Below the pieces are notes generated by a model. It made no database searches. It had not been told where the DNA came from and worked only from the letters and a program-made list of their open reading frames with translations. The position numbers were made by a program, and so were the translations under genes. From Streptomyces sp. ICBB 8177 (GTDB lineage: Bacteria; Actinomycetota; Actinomycetes; Streptomycetales; Streptomycetaceae), in the NCBI RefSeq assembly GCF_003144095.1, contig NZ_NSKH01000018.1, positions 842,493 through 906,492 on the forward strand: a stretch of 64,000 bases of DNA. The letters are read 5' to 3'. Shown here in pieces: positions 31,333 to 40,234 of this stretch (position 1 is its first letter; every line of letters begins with the position of its first letter).

Positions 31333-32508
31333 ATGGACTTCAGGCTCACCCCCCGTCAGGCCGAACTCAAGGCCCAGGCCCGCCGGCTCGCGGACTTCAT
31401 GGAGCGTTACGAAGCCGAATGCGAGGAGAACAACGGCCTGCCCGTCAGCGCCCACGAATCCGTGCGCGACGCGGTTCTGGACAGCGGACTGCAGGCCATC
31501 AACATGCCGGCCGAATGGGGCGGCGCGGGGCTCACCATCCTGGAGCAGGCCGTCGTCCAGGAAGAGCTGGGACGTCTGACCGGCGCCCTGTGGGACATGG
31601 TCTGGCGCCCCGCCAACGCACTGCGCTTCTGCACCCCGCAGCAACGGGAGCGGTACCTGATCCCCGTCATCAAGGGCGAGCGCCGCGACTGCTACGCGGT
31701 GACCGAGCCCGGCGCGGGCTCCGACCCGCAAAGCGTCGCCACCACCGCCACCCGGGTCGCCGACGGCTGGCGCATCGACGGCGAGAAGTGGTTCGTGACC
31801 ATGGGCGACCACGCCGACTTCATCATCGTGCTGGCCGCGGCGGGGGAGGAGAAGGCGCCCACCCTCTTCCTCGTCGACAAGGAAGCCCCGGGTGTCGAGA
31901 TGAAGCGGGTCCCGCGCTTCATGCACACCTTCGTCTACGAGCACCCCGAGTTCACCTTCACCGACGTCCGCGTGACGGACGACGCGATCCTGGGAGGGCT
32001 GGGCCAGGGGTACGACATCACCCGTTCCTGGTTCACCGAGGAACGGCTGATGATCGCCGCCCGCACGATCGGCGCCGCTGAGCGTGCGCTGGAGTCGGCG
32101 CGTGACTGGGCGGTGGGGCGTGAGCAGTTCGGGCGGCCGATCGCCGAGTTCCAGTTGGTGCAGGGGATGCTGGCGGACTGCGCGGTCGACATCGCGGTCA
32201 ACCGGGCCTACACCCACCAGGTCGCCTGGGAGGTGACCGAGGGGACGACCGACCGCAAGACCCTGCACGCCAAGGCCGCCATGGCCAAGCTGGCGGCGAG
32301 CGAGGCCTCCGGCCGGGTCGTCGACCGTTGTGTGCAGATCTTCGGCGGTCGCGGCTACGACCGCTCCTACCCGGTGGAGCGCCTCTACCGGGAGCTGCGG
32401 GTGGACCGGATCTGGGAGGGCACCTCAGAGATCCAGCGCCTGATCATCGCCGGGGAACTGACCAAGCGGGGAACCGGCGTCCTGAACCTGCCCGGCGCGG
32501 TCGGCTGA
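31333..32508 (+). CDS. Acyl-CoA dehydrogenase 2
   Basis: The 391-residue paralogue of the preceding gene has the same start (M-D-F-R-L-T-P-R-Q), A-V-T-E-P-G-A-G-S-D and Q-I-F-G-G-R-G-Y-D. GAGGA precedes the ATG. N-terminal halves differ clearly between the two, while the C-terminal third is nearly identical, including 137 consecutive identical bases. Two such subunits may form a heteromeric enzyme, as known for some steroid-type acyl-CoA dehydrogenases, or act on successive substrates; which one holds here is unknown. Last gene of the plus-strand operon. Confidence 0.9.
   Translation: MDFRLTPRQAELKAQARRLADFMERYEAECEENNGLPVSAHESVRDAVLDSGLQAINMPAEWGGAGLTILEQAVVQEELGRLTGALWDMVWRPANALRFCTPQQRERYLIPVIKGERRDCYAVTEPGAGSDPQSVATTATRVADGWRIDGEKWFVTMGDHADFIIVLAAAGEEKAPTLFLVDKEAPGVEMKRVPRFMHTFVYEHPEFTFTDVRVTDDAILGGLGQGYDITRSWFTEERLMIAARTIGAAERALESARDWAVGREQFGRPIAEFQLVQGMLADCAVDIAVNRAYTHQVAWEVTEGTTDRKTLHAKAAMAKLAASEASGRVVDRCVQIFGGRGYDRSYPVERLYRELRVDRIWEGTSEIQRLIIAGELTKRGTGVLNLPGAVG
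32097..32233 (+). repeat. 137-bp identical tract, copy 2
   Basis: Copy 2 of the tract at 30813-30949; a further highly similar block follows downstream in both genes (about 31045-31170 and 32327-32452). Confidence 0.9.
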
Positions 32509-32580
32509 CCGGACGGCAGGGCGCAGGAGGGCGACGACGGACATCACAGTGGTCGGCGGGCCGGCGCCTTGCCGCTACGG

Positions 32581-32605
32581 GCGGGCGCGCGCCGGCCGCG
32601 CCCGC
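32581..32605. terminator. Terminator hairpin between convergent genes
   Basis: Perfect 9-bp stem GCGGGCGCG/CGCGCCCGC around a 7-nt loop, between acyl-CoA dehydrogenase 2 and the convergent phosphatase gene. Confidence 0.65.
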
Positions 32606-32652
32606 TCCGAAGTCCGACGGGAACGCCGCCGAAGCCCTCGCGTCCCGGCTCG

Positions 32653-34416
32653 TCACAAACCGGAGTACTCGGAGTCCGGCAGTTCTGGCAGCAGATCGGC
32701 GTAGAGGTCGGGCTCGGCAGGCACGCGGATGGCCAGGACGGCCACGTCGTCCTCGTTGCGGGTGGGGCGGGTCCGCTCCAGCAGCAGATCGATGAACGAC
32801 TCCAGTGGGCGGTGGGCCAGGGACGCGGCGTGCCGGCGCAGGATCTCCAGGCCCTCGTCGATGGAGCGGTCGGGTGCTTCCACCAGGCCGTCGGTGTACA
32901 GCACGAGCGTGTCTCCGCGTCGCAGCGTGACGGAGGCCTCGGGGCGGGGCTGCTGGGAGCCGGTTCCCAGCAGCACGCCGTGGCCGCCGGTGAGGTAACT
33001 GGTCACGCCGTCGTAGCTGATCAACAAGGGCGGCGGGTGGCCGGCGTTGGTCCAGGTCAGTTCGTACTGTCCCTCACGGGCCGTGGCCAGCCGAGCGAAG
33101 ATCAAGGTGGCCATGGACACCTGGGCGATGGGTCCGGTCGCGTGGTCGAGCCAGTCGACGACCTCGCTGGGCGTCTGTTCACGCATCCAGGCGTAGGCAC
33201 GCAGCATGTTGCGCAGCTGGGCCATGCCGGCCGCCGCCTCCAGGTCGTGACCGACGACATCCCCGACGGCCAGCGCGGTGGTGCCGTCCGTGAGGGTGAA
33301 GGCGTCGTACCAGTCACCGCCGACCTGCGAGGCGTCGGGCGCGGGCAGGTAGCGGGCGGCCAGGCGCAGGCCTTTTACCCGCGGCAGGCGGGGCAGCAGA
33401 TAGCGCTGCATGGTCTCGGCCACTCGGCGCTGCCGCTCGTAGAGGAGTGCGTTGTCCAGAGCGAGCCCGGCCCGGCGCGTGATGTCCTCCAACAGGGCGA
33501 GGTCACCCGGGGTGAACCGCTCCGGCTGGTCCGAGCGGCCCAGGGTCAAGGCGCCAAGCGTTCTGCGATGACTGAGGATCGGGGCGATCGCGGCCGAGTG
33601 CATACCGGTCGCCTCGAACAGACGGCGTTGCTCGACCGCGATTCCGGCGTCCGGCGGGCCGTTGTACGTCTCCGGGCCGGTCAGGCTGGCCGCCGCGCCG
33701 CGCAGAGCCCTGGACAGCGGCATCGGCGAGGCCTCCGGCACCGGCGGCATGGGCCCCTGGAGATCGTCCCTGTACACCACCTCGCCGTCCTCGCAGTGCG
33801 CCACGGCGAAACGCCGCACCTCGTCGCCTTTGGTGATCAGGTCGATCACTGCCCAGTCGGCGAGACGGGGCACCACCAGGCGCACCAGGCTGCTCAGTGC
33901 TTCTTCGACGTCGAGAGTGGTGCTCAGCAGGGTGGTCGTCTCGGCGAGCAGCGCCAGGCGCTCCAGTTCGGTGAGCGACGACATCAGCTGTCTCGGCCGC
34001 GCAGCGGGTGATTCCGGGGCGTCCTGGGCCCAGAAGATCACCAGCGAGCCCGAGGGGCGGCCTTCTGGGCCGTACGGCGTCGCCAACCATCCGACCGGCA
34101 ACAGGGCGCCGTCGCCGCGCTCCAGCCATTCCTCGCGACCCTGCGCCGTGCGCCCGCCCAGCACGGCCTCCTTGAACGCACACTGCACCCCCGGAAGCGG
34201 TCCTCCGTGGCGGTTGCGGTGCAGCGCCTCATGGGCGTCCCGGCCGACGAGCTCCGAGGCGGGACGAGCGAGCAGGTCCACGGCTGACTCGTTGACGGCG
34301 AGGATGTGGCCCCGCTCGTCCGCCAGGTACGCGGCCGCACTCAGGCAACCTATCGCCTTCTCCAGAATGTCCGGCGCATGGCCGCCCACCACGTCTGGTG
34401 TCTGCTCGCCCTTCAC
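32653..34416 (-). CDS. PAS-GAF SpoIIE-type PP2C phosphatase
   Basis: The 587-residue protein has a PAS domain (about 18-130; A-A-Y-L-A-D-E-R-G-H-I-L-A-V-N-E), a GAF domain (about 160-330) and a SpoIIE/PP2C domain (about 350-570) with G-G-D-W-Y-D, V-G-D-V-V-G-H-D, N-A-G-H-P-P and Y-T-D-G-L-V-E metal-site motifs. Unlike the phosphatase at 11.5 kb it lacks an ANTAR region. It should dephosphorylate an anti-anti-sigma (STAS) protein in response to a signal sensed by PAS/GAF. Monocistronic, with a long upstream region. Confidence 0.9.
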   Translation of the reverse strand: MKGEQTPDVVGGHAPDILEKAIGCLSAAAYLADERGHILAVNESAVDLLARPASELVGRDAHEALHRNRHGGPLPGVQCAFKEAVLGGRTAQGREEWLERGDGALLPVGWLATPYGPEGRPSGSLVIFWAQDAPESPAARPRQLMSSLTELERLALLAETTTLLSTTLDVEEALSSLVRLVVPRLADWAVIDLITKGDEVRRFAVAHCEDGEVVYRDDLQGPMPPVPEASPMPLSRALRGAAASLTGPETYNGPPDAGIAVEQRRLFEATGMHSAAIAPILSHRRTLGALTLGRSDQPERFTPGDLALLEDITRRAGLALDNALLYERQRRVAETMQRYLLPRLPRVKGLRLAARYLPAPDASQVGGDWYDAFTLTDGTTALAVGDVVGHDLEAAAGMAQLRNMLRAYAWMREQTPSEVVDWLDHATGPIAQVSMATLIFARLATAREGQYELTWTNAGHPPPLLISYDGVTSYLTGGHGVLLGTGSQQPRPEASVTLRRGDTLVLYTDGLVEAPDRSIDEGLEILRRHAASLAHRPLESFIDLLLERTRPTRNEDDVAVLAIRVPAEPDLYADLLPELPDSEYSGL

Positions 34417-34844
34417 GTGCCCGTCTCCTGCCCTTCGTCACTGCCGGGCCGTTTCGGCGGCCCACGTCGTGGAGTCCTCCGTTGCAGATGTCCCCGGCAC
34501 GGCTAACTCATGCAGGAAGTGCGAGGCCACACCGGACCAGGGGGCCGGCGCACGGCTCGCGCGCCGTCGCCGCCGGTGCGGGACGGCCCGGTCAACCCGA
34601 CGATAACGCGAATGGCCGGCCGGCGTCGGCCGACGAGAGGAGGACGGAGAGTGGGCGCCGGCGGTGAGGCGCCCTCGCGTCGCGCCGCGGTCCGTCGCGC
34701 CACCGGTCGGCCGGGCGCGAGCGGGGCACCGCCTGTGTCGCAGCGTCCTCGGCCGTGCCGACATGTCGCGGTGGCCTTGGGGCAGAATGCCTATCCGTAG
34801 TCCTGGGGGACCCAGGATCGGCACCAACCTGGCAGGACGGACGG
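34417..34844. other. 428-bp divergent intergenic region
   Basis: This holds the promoters of the phosphatase and the AI-2E permease genes. At 34801-34817 is the perfect inverted repeat TCCTGGG-GGA-CCCAGGA, 27 bp before the permease start; it may be an operator or leader hairpin. No supported gene. Confidence 0.5.
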
Positions 34845-35975
34845 ATGGCCGCGACCGACACCCCTTCATCCTTCGGACCGCCGCCCCCGCCGGAGGACGG
34901 TGCGGTGACGCCACCGCATTCGCGGCCGGGCGTGGCGGCCAGGAGACCCCGCGGGACGGTGTCGTGGTTCACCGCCGGCTTCGGCGCCACGCTGGGCGGC
35001 GTGTTGGCGTACTCGCTGGCCGACGAGGTGCTGCGGATCAGCCAGCTGGTCGTCCTCCTCATGCTGGCGTTCTTCGTCGCCGTCAGCCTCGACCCGTTCG
35101 TCCGCTGGCTGGAGCGGCACCGGGTGCGCAGGGCCGTGGCGGTGGCCGTCGTGCTGCTGGCGTTCACAGCTGTCTTCGCCGGATTCCTGGCCCTCGTCAT
35201 CGCGCCGGTGACGAGCGAGGTGCAGGCGTTCCTGCGGTCCTTGCCGCGGTGGCTCCAGGAACTGCGCGACCACCACTCCAGGCTGGGCAGACTGGAGGAC
35301 CGCTACCACCTGATCGACAAGGCGAAGAGCGAGTTGGGTTCCTCCGGCGGCTCAGGTGTCGTCTCGGGACTGCTGGGGGCGGGCCAGGCGATCTTCAGCA
35401 CGCTGAGCGACTTCGTCATCGTCATGGTCGTCACCATGTACTTCATGGCGGGACTGCCGCAGATCAAGACGTTCGCCTACCGCTTCGTCCCCGGCACCCG
35501 GCGTGCCCGCGCCGAGGCGCTGACCGAGGAGATCTTCGTCCGCACCGGCCGGTACATGCTCGGCAACCTCGCCACCTCCGCCATCGCGGGCCTGGCCACC
35601 TTCATCTGGTGCCAGGTCACCGACGTCCCGTACGCCGCCGCCCTCGGGATCCTCGTGGCCCTGCTGGACCTGGTGCCCATGGTCGGCTCCACCATCGGCG
35701 GCATCGTGGTGAGCCTGGTGGCCCTGGTGGTCTCCCTGCCCATCGCCATCGCCACCGCCGTCTTCTACATCGCCTTCCGCGTGGCGGAGGACTACCTCAT
35801 CGTTCCCCGGGTGATGAAGTACGCCGTTGACGTGCACCCCATCGTCACCGTCGTGGCCGTCCTGATCGGTGGCGCCCTCCTCGGCATCATCGGTGCGCTC
35901 GTGGCGATCCCCGCGGCCATGGCCCTCGGTCTGCTCCTCGACGAGTTCGTCTTCCCCCGCATCGAAAGGCTCTGA
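34845..35975 (+). CDS. AI-2E family (UPF0118) transporter
   Basis: The 376-residue membrane protein has about eight hydrophobic helices arranged as in this family: two near residues 45-85, one at 115-140, an extracellular-type charged loop (145-195) and a C-terminal group (200-365) with D-L-V-P-M-V-G-S-T-I-G-G and P-R-V-M-K-Y-A-V-D-V-H-P. The family includes E. coli TqsA and various exporters and antiporters; the substrate here is unknown. I use the ATG at M-A-A-T-D-T. An upstream inverted repeat may control it. Confidence 0.87.
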   Translation: MAATDTPSSFGPPPPPEDGAVTPPHSRPGVAARRPRGTVSWFTAGFGATLGGVLAYSLADEVLRISQLVVLLMLAFFVAVSLDPFVRWLERHRVRRAVAVAVVLLAFTAVFAGFLALVIAPVTSEVQAFLRSLPRWLQELRDHHSRLGRLEDRYHLIDKAKSELGSSGGSGVVSGLLGAGQAIFSTLSDFVIVMVVTMYFMAGLPQIKTFAYRFVPGTRRARAEALTEEIFVRTGRYMLGNLATSAIAGLATFIWCQVTDVPYAAALGILVALLDLVPMVGSTIGGIVVSLVALVVSLPIAIATAVFYIAFRVAEDYLIVPRVMKYAVDVHPIVTVVAVLIGGALLGIIGALVAIPAAMALGLLLDEFVFPRIERL

Positions 35976-36058
35976 TCCCGGCGCAACCGCGACGTAGCCG
36001 TGGCCGTCGTCCGTCCGCGGGGGGTCCCCCGACGTGGCGGGCCCGGTGGGCCGCGGCA

Positions 36059-37075
36059 TCACGCCAGCCGGTTGACGGCCGCGGCGAAGAGGGAGGGGAA
36101 TCGGGCGGCGGTGGGGACGATCCGGGGGGCGAGGCGTGGGTGTCCCCGCAGCCACAGCAGGGAGGACGTGAGCAGCCGGTAGTTCCGCGACAGCCCGCGC
36201 CACGCCCGGTCGTAGTCCTGGGGCCGGCCGGTACGCACACACCGTACGAGCTGCGCCGCGGACGCCAGCGCCATCGAGATCCCCTCGCCTGTGAGGGCGT
36301 CGACGTAGCCCGCCGCGTCGCCGACCAGCAGCGTACGACCCGCCACCCGGGCGCCGGCCCGTTGCCGCAGCGGGCCAGCGCCCCGGGTGGCCGTCACCGC
36401 GCTCCCGGCGAGGCGCGCCGCCAACCGCGGGAATCGGGCCAACTGCTCGTCGAAGGGGACACGTTCACAGGTCAGGACGGCCACGCCGACCAGGCGGGGG
36501 CCCACGGGCGTGACGTATGCCTCGGCCCGGTGCGACCAGTGCACCTCCACGCAGTCCGTCCACGGCGCCACGGCGAAGTGGCGGCGCAGCCCGTACCGGG
36601 CCGGCCGCCCGTCAGGCCGCATCCCGAGGCCCAGGCCGCGGCGGATCGGCGAGTGCAGTCCGTCCGCGGCGGCGAGGTAGCGAGCCGTGATCCCGGCGGC
36701 TGTGACGCTCTCGGACGTCTGCCGGAGCGCGCCGACCCGCAACGGGCGCACCGGCACGCCGAGTTCGGCCACGCGACGGGACAGCGCGGCGTGCAGTTCC
36801 GTGCGCCGTACGCCCAGGCCGGGGTGCGTGCGGAAGTGCGCCTCCGCCTCGTGGTGGGCGTCCACGTAGCGGATGCCGCGGAAGGGATGGCCTTCGACGG
36901 CGACGCTCAGGTGGGCGAGCGCGCTCACGGCCGTCGGCATCAGCCCCTCCCCGCAGGCCTTGTCGACCGGGCCGGGGCGGGGCTCGGCGACCACCACGTC
37001 CAGGCCGGCCCGGGCGGCGTGGATCGCGGTGGCCAGGCCGGCCGGGCCGCCGCCGACGACCAGCAGGTCGATCAC
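36059..37075 (-). CDS. srsC: FAD-dependent hydroxylase of phenolic lipid pathway (SrsC-like)
   Basis: The 338-residue protein starts at a GTG overlapping the methyltransferase stop by 4 bases (GTGA). It has V-V-G-G-G-P-A-G-L-A-T-A at residues 5-16, G-L-M-P-T-A near 50 and the second FAD motif L-L-V-G-D-A-A-G-Y-V-D near 265. In Streptomyces griseus the third srs product hydroxylates alkylresorcinol methyl ethers, giving quinone-type phenolic lipids. Order (type III PKS, methyltransferase, flavoprotein) matches that operon. Whether it still acts is uncertain because the methyltransferase gene is broken. Symbol by context. Confidence 0.75.
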   Translation of the reverse strand: MIDLLVVGGGPAGLATAIHAARAGLDVVVAEPRPGPVDKACGEGLMPTAVSALAHLSVAVEGHPFRGIRYVDAHHEAEAHFRTHPGLGVRRTELHAALSRRVAELGVPVRPLRVGALRQTSESVTAAGITARYLAAADGLHSPIRRGLGLGMRPDGRPARYGLRRHFAVAPWTDCVEVHWSHRAEAYVTPVGPRLVGVAVLTCERVPFDEQLARFPRLAARLAGSAVTATRGAGPLRQRAGARVAGRTLLVGDAAGYVDALTGEGISMALASAAQLVRCVRTGRPQDYDRAWRGLSRNYRLLTSSLLWLRGHPRLAPRIVPTAARFPSLFAAAVNRLA

Positions 37076-37603
37076 GGCGCCGCGACGGCACCGGCCGCCG
37101 CCGCGCTCAGGGCGCCGTTCTCGCAGCGCAGACGTACCGCGAGAAGAGGCAGGTTGAGCAGGGTGAAGGCAGCGGCGGTGATCCACGCCCCGTGCACCAA
37201 CGGCAACGCGATCCCCTCCACCACGACGGCGAGGTAGTTGGGGTGGCTCATCAGCCGATAGGGCCCGCCGGTCACGAGCGGCAGGCCGGGGACGACGATG
37301 ACCCTGGTGTTCCACCGCGGCCCGAGCGTGGTGATGCACCACCACCGCAGGCCCTGCGCCGCCAGCGCCAGCACGAGCATGGGCCACCCGAGAGCGGGTG
37401 AGAAACGACCGGCCCAGCCAGTGCGTCTCGGCGAGGCAGCCTGCCAGCAGGCCGGTGTGGAGCAGGACCATCACGGGGTAGTGCCCGCGTCCGTACTCTC
37501 TGGCGCCGCGACATCGGCTCCAGGCGGCGTTGCGCCGCGCGGTGACGAGTTCGGCCAGCCGCTCGGCGGCCACCAGCAGGACAAGCAGTGTGTACGCGGA
37601 CAT
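37072..37603 (-). pseudogene. srsB: Frameshifted isoprenylcysteine-methyltransferase-like gene (SrsB-like)
   Basis: The 5' part reads M-S-A-Y-T-L-L-V-L-L-V-A-A-E-R-L in one frame to about 37400, and the rest (A-L-G-W-P-M-L-V-L-A, P-G-L-P-L-V-T-G-G-P-Y-R-L-M-S-H-P-N-Y) in another, ending at 37072. Removing one base (the A at 37399 in the coding strand, CTC-A-CCC) restores a continuous membrane methyltransferase of about 176 residues. The S-H-P-N-Y SAM/substrate region is intact. In the srs pathway this enzyme O-methylates alkylresorcinols. A sequencing error is the alternative explanation. Confidence 0.75.
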
Positions 37604-37610
37604 GTTCGGC

Positions 37611-38675
37611 CTACCAGCGCAGGAGTACGAGTTCGGAGCAGAAGCCCGGCCCCATCGCGAGCAGCAGCCCGGGCGTTCCGGCCAGCGGTCGCCGAAGGGC
37701 CAGGGTGTCGCGCAGGATGTGCAGGACGGAGGCGGAGGAGAGGTTGCCCACCTCGGCGAGCGAACGCCACGTCAGTTCCAGGGCCCGGGCGGGCAGGCCG
37801 AGCGAGTCCCGGACGGCCTCAAGCACCTTCGGTCCGCCCGGGTGGCAGACCCACGCCGTCACGTCCTGGGTCTTGAGGTCGTGGTCGGCGAGGAAGGCGC
37901 GGACCTCGTCGCCGAGGTGGCGGCGGACCAGGTCGGGCAGATCGCTCCCCAGCACGATCCGGAAGCCCCGGTCGCCGATGTCCCAGCCGAGCAGGCGTTC
38001 GGTGTCCGGATAGAGATGACTGCGGGTCGCCACGACGGCGGGGCCACCGTCCGGCGAGCCGCTCGGATGACTCCCGCCCACCGCGACGACCGCCGCCGCG
38101 CCGTCCCCGAACAGGGAACCGGCCACCATGTTCGCGGCCGAAGCATCACCACGTTGCAGGGTCAGCGAGCACAGCTCGACGGACAGCAGGACCGCGACAT
38201 CGCCCGGATGACCCGCCAGGTAGTCGTGCAGCCTGGCGATTCCGGCGGCGCCGCCCACACAGCCGAGACCGAAGACGGGCACCCGTTTCACGTCCGGACG
38301 CAACCCCAGACGCCCCGCGAGTCGGGCCTCGATCGACGGGGCCGCGATACCCGTCACCGAGGTGGAGATCACCAGATCCACGTCCCGCGCGCCGAGTCCG
38401 GCCTCGGCCAGAGCCCCGTTGACCGCCTGCTCCCCGAGTTCCAACGCCACGTCGATGAAACGGTCGTTGGCGGAGCCGAAGCCGCTCAGACCCGTGTACC
38501 ACTCCAGGGGCATGGCCAGCCGGCGAGTCCGGACCGCGGAAGTGGCGTGCAGCCGGTCGAGCACCCCGCGCTCGCCCCGCCGCGCCAGCCCCATGGCCGC
38601 GAGGGCCTCCGTGATCTCGTGCTGCTCGTACTGGTGCCGCGGAAGGACTCCGTGCACAGCGGCGATTCGCATCAT
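37611..38675 (-). CDS. srsA: Type III polyketide synthase (alkylresorcinol synthase, SrsA-like)
   Basis: The 354-residue chalcone-synthase-fold enzyme has the nucleophile Cys in F-G-L-G-C-V-G-G-A-A-G, His in V-C-H-P-G-G-P-K and Asn in E-V-G-N-L-S-S-A-S, the full Cys-His-Asn triad. Followed 7 bp later by methyltransferase and flavoprotein genes, it matches SrsA, which extends fatty acyl-CoA with malonyl/methylmalonyl units to alkylresorcinols and pyrones. These phenolic lipids enter the membrane and can lower beta-lactam sensitivity in S. griseus. No clear ribosome site precedes the two adjacent ATGs. Confidence 0.85.
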   Translation of the reverse strand: MMRIAAVHGVLPRHQYEQHEITEALAAMGLARRGERGVLDRLHATSAVRTRRLAMPLEWYTGLSGFGSANDRFIDVALELGEQAVNGALAEAGLGARDVDLVISTSVTGIAAPSIEARLAGRLGLRPDVKRVPVFGLGCVGGAAGIARLHDYLAGHPGDVAVLLSVELCSLTLQRGDASAANMVAGSLFGDGAAAVVAVGGSHPSGSPDGGPAVVATRSHLYPDTERLLGWDIGDRGFRIVLGSDLPDLVRRHLGDEVRAFLADHDLKTQDVTAWVCHPGGPKVLEAVRDSLGLPARALELTWRSLAEVGNLSSASVLHILRDTLALRRPLAGTPGLLLAMGPGFCSELVLLRW

Positions 38676-39219
38676 CGGCCCAGCATAGGAACAATTACGT
38701 CCAAATATCCTTTATGGGGCGCGGTGTGGGGTGTGCTCGCTCGGAAGTTCCGCCGGACGCGTTCGGTCCGCCCTCACCGGCTTCGTGCGACTGCGGCCGC
38801 CGGCCGTTCGCGGCGGTCACACCGAAGAGGAGTCGCGCGCGGGAAGGGCGCGCAGCCAGTCGGCGGGCTGCCTGGGGCGGTACGACCATCGAGCGAGTCC
38901 GCCCGCGCCCTCAGCAGTGCGGCCGGCACCGCCGTGAGTTCGGCGCGCGTGGTCCGATGGACGGGGTGCGCGACGGCCAGGGGCTCCGCCAGCAGGTCGA
39001 GGCGCTTCCCGAATCGCCCGGCAGGGCCTGGCGGCCTCGTAGGTAAGCGTCCGGGTGCGTCCGTTGTCCGGCGGCACCAGGTGGAGCGCACCGCCGCCCC
39101 GCCCAGGACCGGCGTCCGGTTGGCAGCGAGGCTCAAATCCGCGCTCACTGCGCTTCACCCGACGACACACCGAGCCGTATCGGCCGGGCGCCGTGAGGGA
39201 GGCGACCTAACATCGTGAC
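38676..39219. other. 544-bp region without a supported gene
   Basis: The first 40 bp are AT-rich and probably hold the srsA promoter. Several minus-strand frames between 38770 and 39170 look like broken pieces of one protein (for example L-V-P-P-D-N-G-R-T-R-T-L-T-Y-E-A-A and W-S-Y-R-P-R-Q-P-A-D-W-L), so a decayed gene is possible, but I cannot assign a family. Confidence 0.4.
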
Positions 39220-40122
39220 GTGCCGCGCAGCGCAGTTCACACCGTGGATCCCCGAAGCACCGGTGCACTCGACGAGGTGAAAGCACGTCAGTGCGGTGCA
39301 GCGTGGACGGGGCTGGTCCGCGCCTGCCACCCGGAGCCCACGGTGGCGGTCACCGTGCTGATCACCGCGCTCGCCGTGGTTTCCGGGCGCGGCGTACTCG
39401 GCTGCCTTCTGGTCGCCTCCGCCGTGCTCACCGGCCAGCTGTCGGTGGGCTGGTGCAACGACCGCGTCGATCTGGTACGCGACGCCACGGCGGGCCGGGA
39501 CGACAAGCCGCTGGTGACCGGCGCTTCGGGCCCCCGGACGGTGATGATCGCGGCGGCCTGCGCGCTGGGCCTGTGCGTTCCGCTCTCGCTGGCAAGCGGT
39601 CTCACCGCGGGCGCCGCCCACTTGACCGGTGTAGCGGCTGCCTGGGGTTACAACCTCGGCCTCAAACGAACCGTGGTCTCCTGGCTGCCCTACGCCCTGG
39701 CCTTCGGCCTGCTCCCCGCCTTCGTCACCCTCGGGCTGCCCGGCCACCCGTGGCCCGCCGCCTGGGCTGTCGCCGCCGGCGCACTGCTGGGGGTGGGGGC
39801 ACACTTCACCAACGTGCTCCCCGACATCGACGCAGACCTCGCGTCGGGAGTCCGCGGACTGCCGCAACGCCTCGGCCGGCGACGCTCCCGCACGCTCGCG
39901 CCGCTACCTCTCGTCGCAGCCTGCGCCGTCCTGGTGTTCGGGCCCCCGGGTACGCCGGGCCCTCTGGGATGGGCCGCCCTCGCCGTCACCGCCGCCCTGG
40001 CCGTCGCCACCGCCCTTCCCTCCGGGGCGAATCCCCGCAGCAGGCTCCCGTTCCTGGCCACTCTCGTGATGGCGTCAACGGCTGTGGCGCTGCTCCTCGT
40101 CCACGGTGCCACCCTCGCGTGA
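39220..40122 (+). CDS. UbiA family prenyltransferase
   Basis: The 300-residue membrane protein has about eight hydrophobic segments and both Asp-rich motifs of the family: N-D-R-V-D-L-V-R-D near residue 84 and D-I-D-A-D-L-A-S-G near 205. These bind Mg-prenyl diphosphate for transfer to an aromatic or polar acceptor. Actinobacteria often keep such a gene near type III PKS and isoprenoid genes; here it faces away from the srs operon. The acceptor is unknown; a resorcinol or quinone lipid is an attractive but untested idea. The N-terminal 25 residues precede the domain, so a later start is possible. Confidence 0.83.
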   Translation: MPRSAVHTVDPRSTGALDEVKARQCGAAWTGLVRACHPEPTVAVTVLITALAVVSGRGVLGCLLVASAVLTGQLSVGWCNDRVDLVRDATAGRDDKPLVTGASGPRTVMIAAACALGLCVPLSLASGLTAGAAHLTGVAAAWGYNLGLKRTVVSWLPYALAFGLLPAFVTLGLPGHPWPAAWAVAAGALLGVGAHFTNVLPDIDADLASGVRGLPQRLGRRRSRTLAPLPLVAACAVLVFGPPGTPGPLGWAALAVTAALAVATALPSGANPRSRLPFLATLVMASTAVALLLVHGATLA

Positions 40123-40234
40123 CGGGCGGCGTGTGCTACGCGGAACGAGAGCGGGAACAAGTGCTGGCAGCGGCCCCATCCTCCCGCCGGTTCGGTTAGG
40201 CTCACGCCCTCTCCCACCGACTAGGAGTCCGGCG

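Noticed and set aside
38714..39170. Open frames in the 38.7-39.2 kb gap as genes
   Set aside because: Several overlapping frames on both strands have Arg/Pro-rich text; the minus-strand set may be a relic but no family could be named.
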